The translations under genes and the position numbers were made by a program. The notes below the pieces were generated by a model. It saw only the letters and a list, made by a program, of their open reading frames with translations. It had not been told where the DNA came from and searched no databases. Below, in pieces: positions 34,881 to 46,359 of a stretch of DNA of 64,000 bases (the first letter of the stretch is position 1; the number at the start of each line of letters is the position of its first letter). The stretch is taken from positions 62,001-126,000 of the forward strand of contig JADLZK010010164.1 in assembly GCA_015847255.1 (NCBI GenBank), in the 5' to 3' direction. Origin of the DNA: Hyparrhenia diplandra (taxonomy: Eukaryota > Streptophyta > Magnoliopsida > Poales > Poaceae).

Positions 34881-36844
34881 CAGCCAACGTAATGATCTTG
34901 CACATGTATTGAATCTTCGGCTCTTATCCTAAAGTGAATCCAAGTGGTGAACGATATAGTTTCTAACTATCTAAATGCAGTTTATTAGAAATATATACTA
35001 CATTTATAGAACATGATCAACCCATATTTTTTAGAAATACATACTACATATGTAGAGCATGATCAACCCAGTTTACAACTATCATCAACCCAATTTACAA
35101 CTATGTGTGGTGTTTGGCCCTGTTAGCTACTGAGGTAAAGGTGTCTGGGCCAGTTTCCTATACACAAACCTATACCGAGGCATGTTCATGTGCGCATGCA
35201 TGTTGGCAAATGATTTCTGGCCATATGATTTGCCCTACCCTCGCATGACTTCTGCCACATATCTTTGCTTGTATGATGTTCTTGCATTAACCTGGTTGTT
35301 TGGATCTTCTACCTTCTTTATTTCCTTGCTTGCCCAACACCCACATGTGTAGGTTTTCATGAGGTTGGATTCCTATCAAATCTAGGAATCACCACGTACA
35401 AAAGGATTGGCAAGAATGAGGAATTTTTTTGTGTAGGGGTGGTTGGGGTTGGAGCCACCACTATAGTGGGCAACCTCGGGCCCAACTAACCAGTCGTCCC
35501 TACAAATGCCCAAGTAGGGGTGATTTATAGGAGCAGCTCTATCAGCAACTGCCCCTAAAACTTGCGGGTGCATTTATAGCAGACATCACATTGTGATGAA
35601 CAACAATAATGAATAACTGTGATAATGGTAACTAGTCTTTCTCCCTCGTACTAACTCCAAATATGATAACAAGTCTTTCTCCCTTGTACTGACTCCAAAT
35701 AGGATAATTTTTTAAAAACTTAACAAATATCATGTCTCACACTTTATCCCTCTCTCTTAGCTCCATAGGCGAGAACTCGCCCCATGGCCATCCTGGCCGT
35801 GTTATCGCTCACTTTTGCCTTTGCCATTGGGCACCGCTAGCCACGATTGCCACTATGTCACATCCTCAAGCCGCCTCTTAGTCCACAACTAACTTGGTCC
35901 AAAATCCACGTAATGACTTCTAGTCATCAATGTTTGTGTTTGGTCCTTGTATTTGTTTTTTTTTCCTCCTCTTAATAGAACATAGGTGAATCGCCCAGTT
36001 GTGAAAAAAATGGAGTCAACAAGCCCTCTCTGCCGCCGTGACGCCACTGTTAGCATTGCCGCTGCAGGATGGACATATCTCCATGTAGCAAACTAAAATA
36101 ACTATAATGAATGGTTGTGATCTGAAATAATTAAAATGAATGTCTGTGATGGTGATCACTAAGATAACACATGATAGACCTGTTATGGTCAGCTTTGCTG
36201 ATTGTCTCATTTCACATGTTTTGATTTAGTTCAGGTGCAACCCTAGAAGATGGGTGAATGACTATTAAGCTACTGCTAATTAAAATGGTTAATTATAAGC
36301 TTTCATGCAAGATGCTATGGCAGCTCCACTTATAATTTCTTGCTTGATCCTTGGTGTCATTTTTATTTTGGTTTATGTCAGGTCAGTCTAGCTGAGTACA
36401 ACCTCGTACTCAAGGTTTTATCCCATCATGTTTTGGGTGCTATTCTCGACCTGGTACAGGTGGTGGCTAACTGCCTGCAGGATTGACGATTTTTGATAGT
36501 ATCAGACCTAAATGCTTTTTAGAGACACTGGCTATGTTAATCTAAAGTATGAACTTGTTTCAAACTTTGTTGCTTCCACAACTTTAAATTTGTTTTGCAA
36601 TAACTAAATTAATCTCTAATGTATGATAAGCTATGATGGCAAATGATGTGGTTCACAGAATCATTACGTGTGGTTCATTGAATTATTACGGTCCAGTATG
36701 CTGCAATGTTGGTTTCAAACCTTCAAGATTTTGAATGGTCGCCAGATTTATAAGACCTCAAGCTTGAAAAGTTGGTTATTTAGATCAATTTTTTTTTACT
36801 TATGCTTTTATAATTCGGGAGTTCCGTCTTATTCCATGTTACTG
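34881..36844. other. AT-rich intergenic DNA with minor repeats
   Basis: No gene is supported. A 57-base tandem repeat (AGAACATGATCAACCCA and variants) lies at 34982-35085. At 35430-35580 there is a CACTA/foldback-like patch with GTAGGGGTGGTT and CGTCCCTACAAATG. A 42-base tandem pair (AGTCTTTCTCCCTCGTACT) lies at 35634-35712. Confidence 0.5.
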
Positions 36845-37730
36845 ACTAAGGTCTAATCTGCCGGTTTTGCATAGTGGGCATTATGGTACGTGGATAGTTA
36901 CGATATTTTGACCATGTAGCACTAATGTTGACCACAACTATTCAGGCATAAAGGACAAATTTGAGGTGGGAGGAAGAGGCTCCTTGCAAGCAATACTAAG
37001 ATGCCCAATTTCACCATCAATTGTGTGCATCACTATATATACCCACTACGCATCATTATTAGTCCGACCATGCATCACTAACCCAGTCCTTTTAGTTTAA
37101 TGATTCATTAGTGCTCTAATGTGTCACTGATTGCAATCTATGTTATCAGTGCACCTAGTTGCGACGATTCTCTAATTACTTGTCAATAGTGTATTTTGTT
37201 TCCTAGCCATGGGTGACATCTAAGTAGCGAAATGTTTTTTTTACCTTCGTCACTCATAATAAATTAGTGGCACTTCCACATCACTGATTTAGGTCTTATC
37301 AGTGCTGGTTTTGCTTAGTGGGCAATTTACTAACTGCATGGTAATGATATTTTGACCACCTATTACTTATGTTGATCTCAGCTATTTAGGCATGAAGGAA
37401 AAATTTGAGGTAAGAGAAATGGAAGAATCTCCTAGCAAGCAGTACTAAGATTCCCAATTTCACCATCAATTGTGTGCATCACTATATATACCTACTGCAC
37501 ATCATTATTAGTCTGGTTGTTCAGCTCTAACACAGTCGTTTTTATCTGTGCATCGATCATTATTGCTCCAAAGTGTCACTGATCGCAATCTCTGTTACCA
37601 GCCCTGCACCTGGGACAATTCTTTGATTACTTATCACTCATAGTAAATTAGTGACACAGGAATTCAACAATATTGGGTCTTAATTTTGGCTGCATCTCGA
37701 TACCGTCATTTGTTAATTCTATGGTTCCTA
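36845..37730. repeat. tandem duplication, unit 444 bp
   Basis: Two head-to-tail copies, about 36845-37288 and 37289-37730. Landmarks repeat at constant spacing: GGTTTTGC then AGTGGGCA (36863 and 37307), CCAATTTCACCATCAATTGT, GCATCACTATATATACC, and TCACTCATAATAAATTAGTG. Divergence between copies is substantial, so it is old. No coding frame is conserved. Confidence 0.8.
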
Positions 37731-38504
37731 CGGGTCGCATGTTATCCACTAATAATAATATAACAATAATTGCTCTAAATATTCACTCGCAAAAATAATA
37801 AGGTTCTGTTATTGTGAAATTCGTTCAAGGTTATTATAGTGAAGTTTAGATAAATTTGCCGCCACCTATAAACATTTATTAACGCTAGTCATAATTGATG
37901 TGTGTCTAAAATTGCTGCCTATATTAAGAGAAAATGAATGGGCGGTGCTCGAAGTTTGCAAGAGGTATCATTTTGGTCCCTCAACTATGACAATGATATT
38001 CCAAGCTAGGCCCACAAACTTGGCTTTGGGTGGGTCCAAACGTGGCTGCTGACTCTGCATCTGATGTGTGGGTCCACCACATCTTCTCCTTCCGCTTTCT
38101 TAGCACGCTCTCTCTCGGTTGGGCTATAGCCCGACGCCGGCATGCTGCGGCCCTTGCATCATTCTTTTAGCAATGTAGTGTTGCCTGTGCGAGGTGTGCG
38201 GCAACCACACCGCACATAGAGGTGATCGTGGATTATGTACTGCGACGTTACAACCGGATCTTGCTCAAGCTCACTGGCGTCCTCGTTGCTCATAGGTGGC
38301 GTGTCAGACAAGTCATGAACCGCCACGACAGACAGTGGCAGCTGCAAGCTAGCACGCAGCCAGCCTGCAGGCATGACGGAGTCCGTGGCTGTTGGCACCC
38401 AAAATTGCAAGTGTTATTTTGGAAGCTTGAGGACGTTAAAAAGGTCGTGGACGCACTGGAGGTCGAACGACAAGGCCTAAAGTCAAAATTTTGCGAAGAA
38501 TAAT
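37731..38504. other. no recognisable gene
   Basis: AT-rich, then a GC-richer stretch at 38100-38480 with short open frames on both strands (plus 38222-38503, minus 38159-38410) lacking any motif I recognise. It is probably the interior of the CACTA element ending at 38638. Confidence 0.35.
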
Positions 38505-38638
38505 GTTTTCCGAGTGTCCCTCTTTGCTAAGTGCCATTGCTGAGTGCAATACTCAACAAAGAGGCTCTTTGCCAAGTGCCTGAAATTTGGCACTCAGAAA
38601 ATAGTTGTGCATTGGGCGAAGACCCTGTTCCAGTAGTG
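38505..38638. mobile_element. CACTA right terminus
   Basis: Degenerate TTTGCTAAGTGCC / TTTGCCAAGTGCC subterminal repeats end in TTCCAGTAGTG (CACTACTGGAA on the other strand). The left terminus was not found. Confidence 0.65.
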
Positions 38639-38639
38639 T

Positions 38640-39465
38640 CACTACTATAGAATTTATTTTGCGCGATACACCCCAAAATTAACCGTGGCGCAGACACTTT
38701 TTTACCAACCATGATTAGTTATGTGATTAACCATGGCGGGGGGCAGACATTTTGGCCATCACAAAAAATAAATTTACCGTGGCGAGCATCTTAAAGACGA
38801 CTGGCACAGTTAATATCTGTATTCCGTGGTGGGCATCCTAACGGCACTTAAAGCCCGCCACGATAAATATGGAATCCATCATGCCCAGGATGAAGAGGCC
38901 CGATAGGTTTCTCCGTATAAATAACGACACTCGGGGTTTTTCCATTCACCCTCCCTTGCTCTCCGCTTACTCTCTCCCACCACAAGGCACCAACCCTTCT
39001 CGCGCTCCGCGCACGCCCTATCTCCCCCATGCCTTCCGCAGCCCTCCTCCCGTCCCACGCGCACTGCGACCCTTCCCCTGCTCCCGCCTCCCCTCCTCCA
39101 CGCGCTGGCCGCCCCCGGTGGATTTAGGACGCCGGTGCCAGGCACCTTGATAGCCGGAGGCCACCACGACATCCTCTCCCTTCTCCTAAGGCATGGATCT
39201 TGCGACACCATGGCGGCATCGCTCCTCCCAAGGTGAAGATCCGGTGGAAGCACCACTGCAGCGACAAGGACCGCGACGAAGAGACACATGCCACTTCTAG
39301 GGGTTTTTTATCTTTTTATTTTTTAAAAAACATTATTTCCCATGGGGGCGTATGTAACTTAACCCCGTTGCATAATGATTTATCGCAACAGGGCTTTTGC
39401 TCGCCACAGTGATAGACACAATTTACCATGCACCCGTGCCACGCATAAGTTTTTCTGCAGTAGTG
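38640..39465. mobile_element. 826-bp non-autonomous CACTA (TSD TGT)
   Basis: The ends CACTACTATAGAA and TTCTGCAGTAGTG form an imperfect 13-base TIR. Flanking TGT at 38637-38639 and 39466-39468 is the 3-bp TSD expected for CACTA elements. Subterminal AACCGTGGCG/CCGCCACG repeats lie at 38680-38870. The core (38890-39240) is GC-rich and starts with a TATA-like CGTATAAATAACG, so a promoter and 5' exon fragment of some host gene may have been captured. No transposase. Confidence 0.85.
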
Positions 39466-39468
39466 TGT

Positions 39469-39856
39469 TAGCTGAGTAGAGGAAGGGATAAAATTTGGAC
39501 CATAGTAGCCAATGGCCTGGCATACAACCAACATTCACCAACGTATAAATTAGGTGACCACAACCCCCTTCCACTACCAGCTTTTGCCATACATCAAGCT
39601 GGTTGTGATAGAGATTTTTGCCTTATGTGATTAATTAATGTGCTGTTACACCTAATAACCAGTGGTGAACCTTCTGATTACTATCGGTTTGTACGTGTGT
39701 GGCGTTGTGGGCAAAAATCTGATAGCTCTAATTAGTATTAAGAGGTCTTAACAATAGTCCTCATTTATGGGGAATCACCTCGGAATAGACCAAAAACCTG
39801 TAAGGATCACCTAGCTGGGCAAGCATGAGATCAATGCCAAAATATATTAAGTCAAA
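39469..39856. other. intergenic, no gene seen
   Basis: AT-rich DNA without recognisable coding or repeat structure. Confidence 0.4.
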
Positions 39857-40629
39857 CACTACTGCTATCTTGAAAAAAGCCCCTACCCTTCCGTTCTTAG
39901 GAATGGAGACACTGGCTTTTTCGTAGTCGCCAGTTGCAACATTTTTTCACGTAAAATCGTGCGCTTCAGGGCAGTGGGGGTTCGAACCTATGACATGCTA
40001 CTCATACTCCCCTACCACAACACTACAAACTCACTTGTGTGTATAAGCCATTTCGATTCCCCATATACAATACAAATCCAGTGAAAATTGACTATTTAAG
40101 ATCCTAAACAAATTTAAATAAAATTTTATCAACTACAAAGTTTCATAACTTTTCAAGATATAAAATTTTTATTTAGTTAGCGATTTTCTCCATCCTATGT
40201 CGGTTACAAAAATTGAATTTCAAATTTGAGAGATTTTAACGTAGTTACGCATGACAAGATCACTTCAAATCAAAAAGTTGTCAACAACAAATTTCATAAT
40301 GTCCCAAGATCTGTAATTTTAATTTAGAAAGTTTTTTCCATGCAAGGTCGCTCAGAAAAATTCAAATTTTCAATTTTAAAAATTCAAACCCGATATTTTG
40401 GCCACCAAATAAACTCAAATTAAAATGTTGTTAACAATAAAGATTTGGGTTATTTTTTTTCGAGATATATTTTTTTAATTTGGGTTATTTTTTTCATCGA
40501 GATCATTTCAAAAAAAAAAATTATTAGTGCCTAATTTTAATTTTTGGTGTCTATTTGTAGGGACGGCCCAATATAGAGCCGTCCCTAATAAAAAAATGTG
40601 GCGTTTTTACAAATCCTTTTCTAGTAGTG
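39857..40629. mobile_element. CACTA-like / CACTA-derived element
   Basis: Starts CACTACTGCTATC and ends TTTTCTAGTAGTG. Subterminal GCCCCTACC and GGGACGGCCC / GCCGTCCCT repeats and body motifs (AACTTTTCAAGATA) match the family seen at 7.2-8.3 kb. Flanking bases AAA and GTT do not form a TSD, so one boundary may be wrong. Confidence 0.45.
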
Positions 40630-41432
40630 GTTGAATCTAAAATTTCTACGATTTACTATGATTGTTCAAAGATTTAGCCAAAATAAGTAAAAAAGAAATA
40701 GTGAAAAGTAATATAACTGTAGCAAAACAACCCTTCACCATAGAAAAACCGCCTACAAAATAGCTCTAGGGAGGTTTGAAAAGTTGAGAGAGATGGTTTG
40801 CCCGGTTTTAGAGTTGATGGAGGAAAAACGGACTTTCGTGAAAGTTCGGGAAGCAAAGGTATATATTTTTTTTTTTTTTTTTTTTTGAAAGAAAAAGAGC
40901 AGCGTATCTATGTGATGACAATACGATCCATTTGATCCTGGGCCACTTTAGGCCAGCTTAAACAACTTCTAGGATTGCTGACATGACGATCCATTTCATC
41001 CTCTTTGGGCCACTTTCGACCCACAAGTTGAGAGGCAGGATTGTTTTTCCTTGCGCTTGCTAGGCTTGGCCAACTTTGAGTTAATTATTACTTCAGTTAA
41101 TACTATGTTTGTAGAATGCCATGGCAGGATTGTTTAATTATTACTTGAGTTAATTATTCCTTTAATTACTTCGAGTTAATTATTCTTTTAATTACTTTGA
41201 GTTAATTATTCCTTTAATGATTAACACAAGTTGGGAGGTAGGATTGTTTAATTATTACGTACGTTGTCTGTAATTATTATCAGTGACAAATTAAGACCCA
41301 ATAATGTAGAATTCCATGGTGCTCCAGAAACGTGGATCGCCTTAGGCCGAAGAAGCTCGCAGCACTAGTGGCCATGGAGCTTCAGCTCGGCCATGGTGGC
41401 AGCCGTGGCAAGTGCGTGCTGCCCTGTATGGA
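40630..41432. other. AT-rich spacer with simple repeats
   Basis: A T run of about 21 bases lies at 40866-40886, possibly the tail of a retroposon on the minus strand. A 26-base tandem repeat (GAGTTAATTATTCCTTTAAT and following) is present about three times at 41147-41222. The open frame near 41332 is short and is interrupted by the MULE-like element. No gene is supported. Confidence 0.5.
41147..41222. repeat. 26-bp minisatellite, three copies
   Basis: GAGTTAATTATTCCTTTAAT plus TACTTC repeats head to tail with single-base variants. Confidence 0.85.
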
Positions 41433-41443
41433 GGACAGAGCGG

Positions 41444-43171
41444 GGGCTGTTAACTGCCGACCTGGTCGGCGCGGATGTGTGCGCCGACCAGGCGCGGCCC
41501 ACTATCGACCAGGCCTCTTTAAGCCCAGTTCACGCGGGGAGCCTCCAGTCCATGAAGACGCAGCCGGTTTAGGCCCAGTTCGCGCGGGAGGGTCTAGCCC
41601 ATGAAGGCGTAGCAGTATTTGGCCCAATACGCGCAGGGCGCTCCAGCCCATGAAGACACGGCCCAGCATTAAAATTAAAAAAGAACCACAAAAAAGCTAA
41701 TCACGGGAATTGAACCAAAGACCTCATGCTGGTTGAAGAAGTGCACAACCACTACACCATTCGTATTTTCGAGTGAGTTAATTGAAGACAGAATATAAGT
41801 GGTAACACTCTACGTAATAAAAAGAGAAAAACAAATCTCATACTTTTTCAAGTTTTAAAAAAATTATATTTCCTAAAATTAGTAACGAAAATTCGATTTT
41901 ATCATCATGTTTTTACAATAAATCCTTCAAAAACAAGACCCCACATGTATATATTTCGATAAAAAAAAAATTAAAGGACATTTATACACTAGAGAAATAA
42001 CTGGATTTTACATAACATCGCAAGAAGCACACTAGAACATCGCACAAACACACTTTTTTTCAAGCTCTAAATAGCCGAATTTTATAGAACATCGGAAAAA
42101 AAATATGCTAGAACATCGCAAGGAACACGCTAGAATATCGCACAAACACACTAGAAGACCAGATATTTTCAACCACGTAAATAGCTAAACTTTCCAAAAC
42201 ATCTCAATAAACACTCCTAACATCTCGAAAAACACCTGAATATCGCAAGAAGCATGTTAAAATCACACAAACACAAGAGACCGACTATTTTCAACCACCT
42301 TTGGAAAAGCCGGATTTTTACGTAACATCACAATAAACACACTACAACATCGGTGGAAACTCGCTAGAACATTACAAAAAACACGCTAGAACATCACACA
42401 AATACACTAGAAGACCCAGGCTATTTTCAACCACGTAAATAACCGAATTTTAACATCACAAGAAACACCTGCAGAACATCATAAGAAACACGTTAGAAAC
42501 ATCACATGTATACTACATGAATATGACATATACCTACTTAAACATCACACACATACAAAAGGAGATTATAATAAAATAAATAGAAACAAGGAAATAAAAA
42601 AAAGGTGAAACTAATACGAACATTGCGAAATAAGATTACATGCCTACTACATGAACATCACGTACATCTATAAATAAAAAAGTAAAACATAAAAATACAA
42701 AATAGAAGCGAAATTAAAAAGAATGAAAGAAAAATATACTAAAAGACCACCGCAAGATAAAAATAAAATAAGAAAGAAAGGAAAAAGAAAATATAAGAAA
42801 AGAAAAGAAAAAGGAATAATAGATGAAAAGAAATAAAACAATAAATAAAAAAAAAACATACGTACATGAAGAAAGAAATATAATAAACAAAACATACATA
42901 AATAGAGAAAGAACAAAAAAGAAATAAAAAATACGTACCATCGCTGGGCTCCAGAATCACGTGATTCGTCAGCCGTTTCGAAGCGGCTCCAGCGCATGGG
43001 GTACGTGGCCGCGTCGTCCGATGGGTCCATGGGCCGCAGGCGCGCTCGGCGTAGATGGCTGCAAGCGAGAAACAGGCCATTGGCGTTGCTGGGCTGAAAC
43101 AGTCAATGGGCCGAAAACAGGGGTGGTCGGCGCGCGCTTATCCGCCGACTGGTCGGCACTTAACAATTCCC
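41444..43171. mobile_element. MULE-like non-autonomous transposon (11-bp TSD)
   Basis: Ends GGGCTGTTAACTGCCGACC and, inverted, GGGAATTGTTAAGTGCCGACC, followed inward by GGTCGGCG-rich palindromes. The 11 bases GGACAGAGCGG occur immediately outside both ends (41433-41443 and 43172-43182), a perfect TSD in the size range of Mutator-like elements (8-11). No transposase is encoded. Inside are a three-copy repeat of about 50 bases (GCCCAGTTCACGCGGGGAG type, 41520-41668) and a four-copy degenerate repeat at 42000-42540. Minus-strand open frames at 42668-43030 are Phe/Tyr-rich low complexity and are not genes. Confidence 0.85.
42000..42540. repeat. degenerate 110-140 bp internal repeat, about four copies
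   Basis: Each unit contains AACATCGCA-AGAAACACG, CTAGAACATCGCACAAAC, AGAAGACC and TTTTCAACCACGTAAATAG followed by CCGAATTTTA. Anchors TTTTCAA fall near 42057, 42168, 42286 and 42424. Confidence 0.75.
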
Positions 43172-43182
43172 GGACAGAGCGG

Positions 43183-43844
43183 CATTTTGTCGAGCACCTG
43201 GTGTGCGATGACTTGGGCATGGTGGACGCTAGTTTGGGCCTTTAATAGGCCGAATTGGACTTCGATCCTAAAACAATGTTTGAATCCCACGTACAGCTCT
43301 GCGTTTTTTATTAAAGGTCCCAAGTCATTAGAAGTATGGATTAACAGATAATTAGTTGCCAAGACATCGATATCAACACATTGACAATGGTCACGGAAAC
43401 TCGCATTCTTAGGTACAAACCTCATCAAACCCAGTCCAACGTTTTCCCGGTCTTTCTCCATGTAGTTAGCTCCAATTCTTATATTTGGTCCAACTCAAGT
43501 AGATTATCAAATTTCGAAGAATGCATGATGTCAACCACGATTGATACTAATCCCAGACTGAATATTTCCATATTTGAAATCAGTATTTTTGCAACTCTTG
43601 TGAGCTCCGTTTAACTGAGCTAGGGATCAAACTAACCCGTAAATATTAAACAATACTTATGGCTGGTAGTGTAGTCTTGCCTTCTCTGTGTGGCGGTATC
43701 GTTGGTGTTAGATCCGTTGCAAATGGTGTCCATACTCACCTTGACGTCACCGATTGTGGTGGTGTCCTTGATGGATGTGGGGCCATTCTCTATGGCGTCC
43801 ATGCTGACTCTATGCATCCAGAGTTCCAGACAATAGCAGCTAAC
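43183..43844. other. no recognised gene
   Basis: Mixed composition. The plus-strand frame 43659-43868 is open for 69 codons, Gly/Val-rich, without a known motif, and runs into the inverted arm. I do not call it a gene. Confidence 0.35.
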
Positions 43845-44315
43845 ATACATGGACCTATGCAAGAATAGGGCAACATCATATTAGTTTCTTACCTACGACG
43901 GACAACGATGTGCGCACCATCATCCTCCTGGCTTATTGAATGCACTCTCTTTGATCTCTTTCCTACGGCACAAACCCATGCGATGACCTACGGGAGCTTT
44001 GGACATTGATAGACGAAGGAGGTGCCGGGTCATGAAGAAAGCTCGCTGGATTCCTCGTCGGTGTCCGTCACGGCATGCACACGCCTTGCTTGTGCCGCAA
44101 TTGGTGCCGCGAATAAATCGCTTGGGTCTTCCGCATCGGACCAGCAAGCTCCATATGCTCCTGACGAACTGCTGAGACCAGGGCCTTGTGTTCTCGGGGT
44201 GGCGGTCTTGTACATCAATGGCGAATTGGCGATCAAAGATGTGATCAGCAGGGAGCCCTTTTCTTCGTCATTGTCGATGTGACCCGATTCCCTCCCCGCA
44301 ACCAGCCCGGGTTGA
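43845..44315 (+). repeat. left arm of about 465-bp inverted repeat
   Basis: Read backwards it matches 45180-45640 almost throughout, from ATACATGGACCTATGC at the outer end to CAGCCCGGGTTGA at the inner end. Small indels occur near 44040-44070. An open frame in it (GAANKSLGSS...AIKDVISREP) is also open in the other arm but resembles no protein I know. Confidence 0.9.
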
Positions 44316-44436
44316 AATTAACCTGGACGGTGCGATTGTCAACGTAAAAATGAAAAACACCGTCGTGGGAAATGAAAATCGAATATCCCTGCCGGTGCAC
44401 CACCGAGGGGATAACCGCCGTGGCTAACTAGACTAG

Positions 44437-45023
44437 GAAATCACAACCGCCCGACCCTAATCGCCGCAGAGGTCATCCGCTACGACACCCTCGACCCCGC
44501 CTACTCGCCTTACAACAACTAATGGCTGGCGCTGCGCAAGCGGGCATCGACCATGTCCAGGGTTGCGGAGATCCGCGCCACCGCCGCCATTGGAGATAAA
44601 ACCACCGTGAACATTGGCAAGATGCTGGTGTCGTGCACCAACCCATAGTCGGACTGTCGACCTTTCGGCGACGTTTGCAGCCAAGAGCACAAGGACCGGT
44701 TGCACTCGGCGGTCGCTAATGAGCCACAACCCGGGTTATGCCTCCCGGACGTCTTCCCGCCCTCGTGGATCATGGATATGGTCACCGGGATGAGACGCCG
44801 GATCTTTGAGGGCGCCTGTGCACCTCAATCAAATGTTTGACATGATCATTGAGGATTGTGAAGCAAGGAGGAAGGATTGGACAGTCGATGGTAGTGGAGA
44901 AGGGGCCCTTCTCCACTAGACGAGGATGCGAAGACAATCCTGCGGAACAACATGCCGAGCATCCCGGACGAGGAGGAGCTTCAATTTCCTTTCAACAAGG
45001 ACAACATCAAAGCCATGATGTTT
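44437..45023 (+). pseudogene. P450 exon-1 relic, CYP99A-like
   Basis: The sequence follows the exon-1 C-terminal half of the P450 at 57748-59528. Pieces are LIAAEVIRYDTLDPAYSPY (44459-44515), then a deletion of about 30 codons, MSRVAEIRATAAIGDKTTVN, IGKMLVSCTNP, FGDVCSQEHKDRLHSAVA, CLPDVFPPSWIMDMVTGMRR, and the exon end ELQFPFNKDNIKAMMF. The donor GTAAGT at 45024 is kept. Stops (for example TAA at about 44519, TAG at about 44646) and frame changes abound. The N-terminal 110 or so residues and the whole of exon 2, including the haem site, are absent; both missing sides are replaced by the inverted arms. It is clearly a dead paralogue, closer to the 59-kb gene than to the 1.2-kb gene. Confidence 0.88.
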
Positions 45024-45179
45024 GTAAGTCTGAAATACATTTCTGAACCGAACTTCAGCTGCAGGCTAATATGATTCTGAATCTAACTTTTTAAACCAAA
45101 ACTTTAAATTTGTAAGGTTTACATCAGGTATAATTGTTTTGCTAACATAATAATAATATCCTTCATGTTTCACTGGATC

Positions 45180-45640
45180 TCAACCCGGGCTGGTTGCAGG
45201 AGGGAATCGGGTCACATCTGACAATGACGAACAAAAGGGCTCCCTGCTGATCACATCTTTGATCGCCAATTCGCCATTGATGTACAAGACCGCCACCCCG
45301 GTAACACAAGGCCCTGGTCTCAGCAGTTCGTCAGGAGCATATGGAGCTTGCCGGTCGGGTATGGAAGACCCAAGCGATTTATTCGCCGCACCAATTGCAG
45401 CACAAGCAAGCTGTGTGCAAGCCAGACGGACACCGACGAGGAATCCAGCAGCTTTCTTCATGACCAACACCTCCTTCGTCTATCAATGTCCAAAGCTCCC
45501 GTAGGTCATCGCATGGGTTTGTGCCGTAGGAAAGAGATCAAAGAGAGTGCATTCCATAAGCCAGGAAGATGATGGTGCGCACATCGTTGTTGGTAAGAAA
45601 CTAATATGATGTTGCCCTATTCTTGCATAGGTCCATGTAT
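45180..45640 (-). repeat. right arm of about 465-bp inverted repeat
   Basis: Inverted copy of 43845-44315. Flanks TAAC and ACAAAC outside the arms show no TSD. Confidence 0.9.
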
Positions 45641-45903
45641 ACAAACATTTCCTTTACAACACACAAATCAAGTTGACGGGCACAAAATAAAAATGACAAG
45701 ATATCCCTGTACTTGGTACAATTTTGATATACTTTGAACAAAAGCCTTCAAAGAATTTTTTTCACATTAACCCACGTGATAAAAACAAGACCACCAAGAC
45801 TTGTTGTAGTGTTCAGTTTCACAGCAATCTTCAACATTCAAATGGAATTCGGACATCATAAGGTGTTGCGACGAGGTGTAGTTGGTTGCGTCTCTTTGCT
45901 GTT
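45641..45903. other. spacer with CACTA-end-like motif
   Basis: CTTGTTGTAGTG at about 45802-45813 looks like the right terminus of a CACTA element (CACTACAACAAG inverted), without a recognised partner. No gene. Confidence 0.35.
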
Positions 45904-45908
45904 GCACC

Positions 45909-46348
45909 TGTTAGGATTTGGGATCGATCTAGGTGTAGATCAGATGGGAAACACTTTGCATTTGGGATATACCGATGTATGTTTAACTGGATATAGAGAG
46001 AGATAAAAAAGAGAGAAGGGGAAAGAGTGAGATGCACGTACCGTCAAGTAGGAGCTCGCCATCGGGATCATGGGCGATAAGTCGTTGAAGTCCGTCGAGG
46101 CAGTGAGGACGCCGGTGGACTTCCCGTCGCTTACAACCCGCCCTTACCATCGGACAGGCTACGGAGGTGGGGAAAATGGCGGCTGACAGGGAACCTCGTA
46201 CCTTGAGCCGTTGGCCCCCACCTCCTCTTTATAGGGCTGCGCGACAGGGGCCCACCAGCCACATCTTGGGCTGGGTGTCCCCGATCAGGACACAGTCAAG
46301 GGGCCCGTCTCAACCGTTGGGTTGAGAGCGGTGAGATCAATTCTAACA
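45909..46348 (-). repeat. 3' LTR of minus-strand Copia
   Basis: 440 bases, with a TATA-like CTTTATAGGG on the plus strand near 46228 and TG...CA ends. Confidence 0.93.
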
Positions 46349-46359
46349 TTCTCCCCCTT

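Noticed and set aside
39857..40629. Treating this as a complete CACTA insertion
   Set aside because: Ends look right but flanking triplets AAA and GTT do not match, so it is reported only with low confidence.
41147..41222. Regular 26-base repeats that could look like a CRISPR array
   Set aside because: Head-to-tail without spacers, AT-rich, in a plant genome; a minisatellite.
42668..43030. Minus-strand frame of 120 codons
   Set aside because: Phe/Tyr/Leu low-complexity translation of an A-rich tract within a MULE-like element.
43659..43868. 69-codon Gly/Val-rich frame
   Set aside because: No motif, runs across the boundary of an inverted repeat arm.
43845..45640. Classifying the inverted arms as MULE TIRs
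   Set aside because: No 8-11 bp TSD outside the arms; kept as an unexplained inverted structure.
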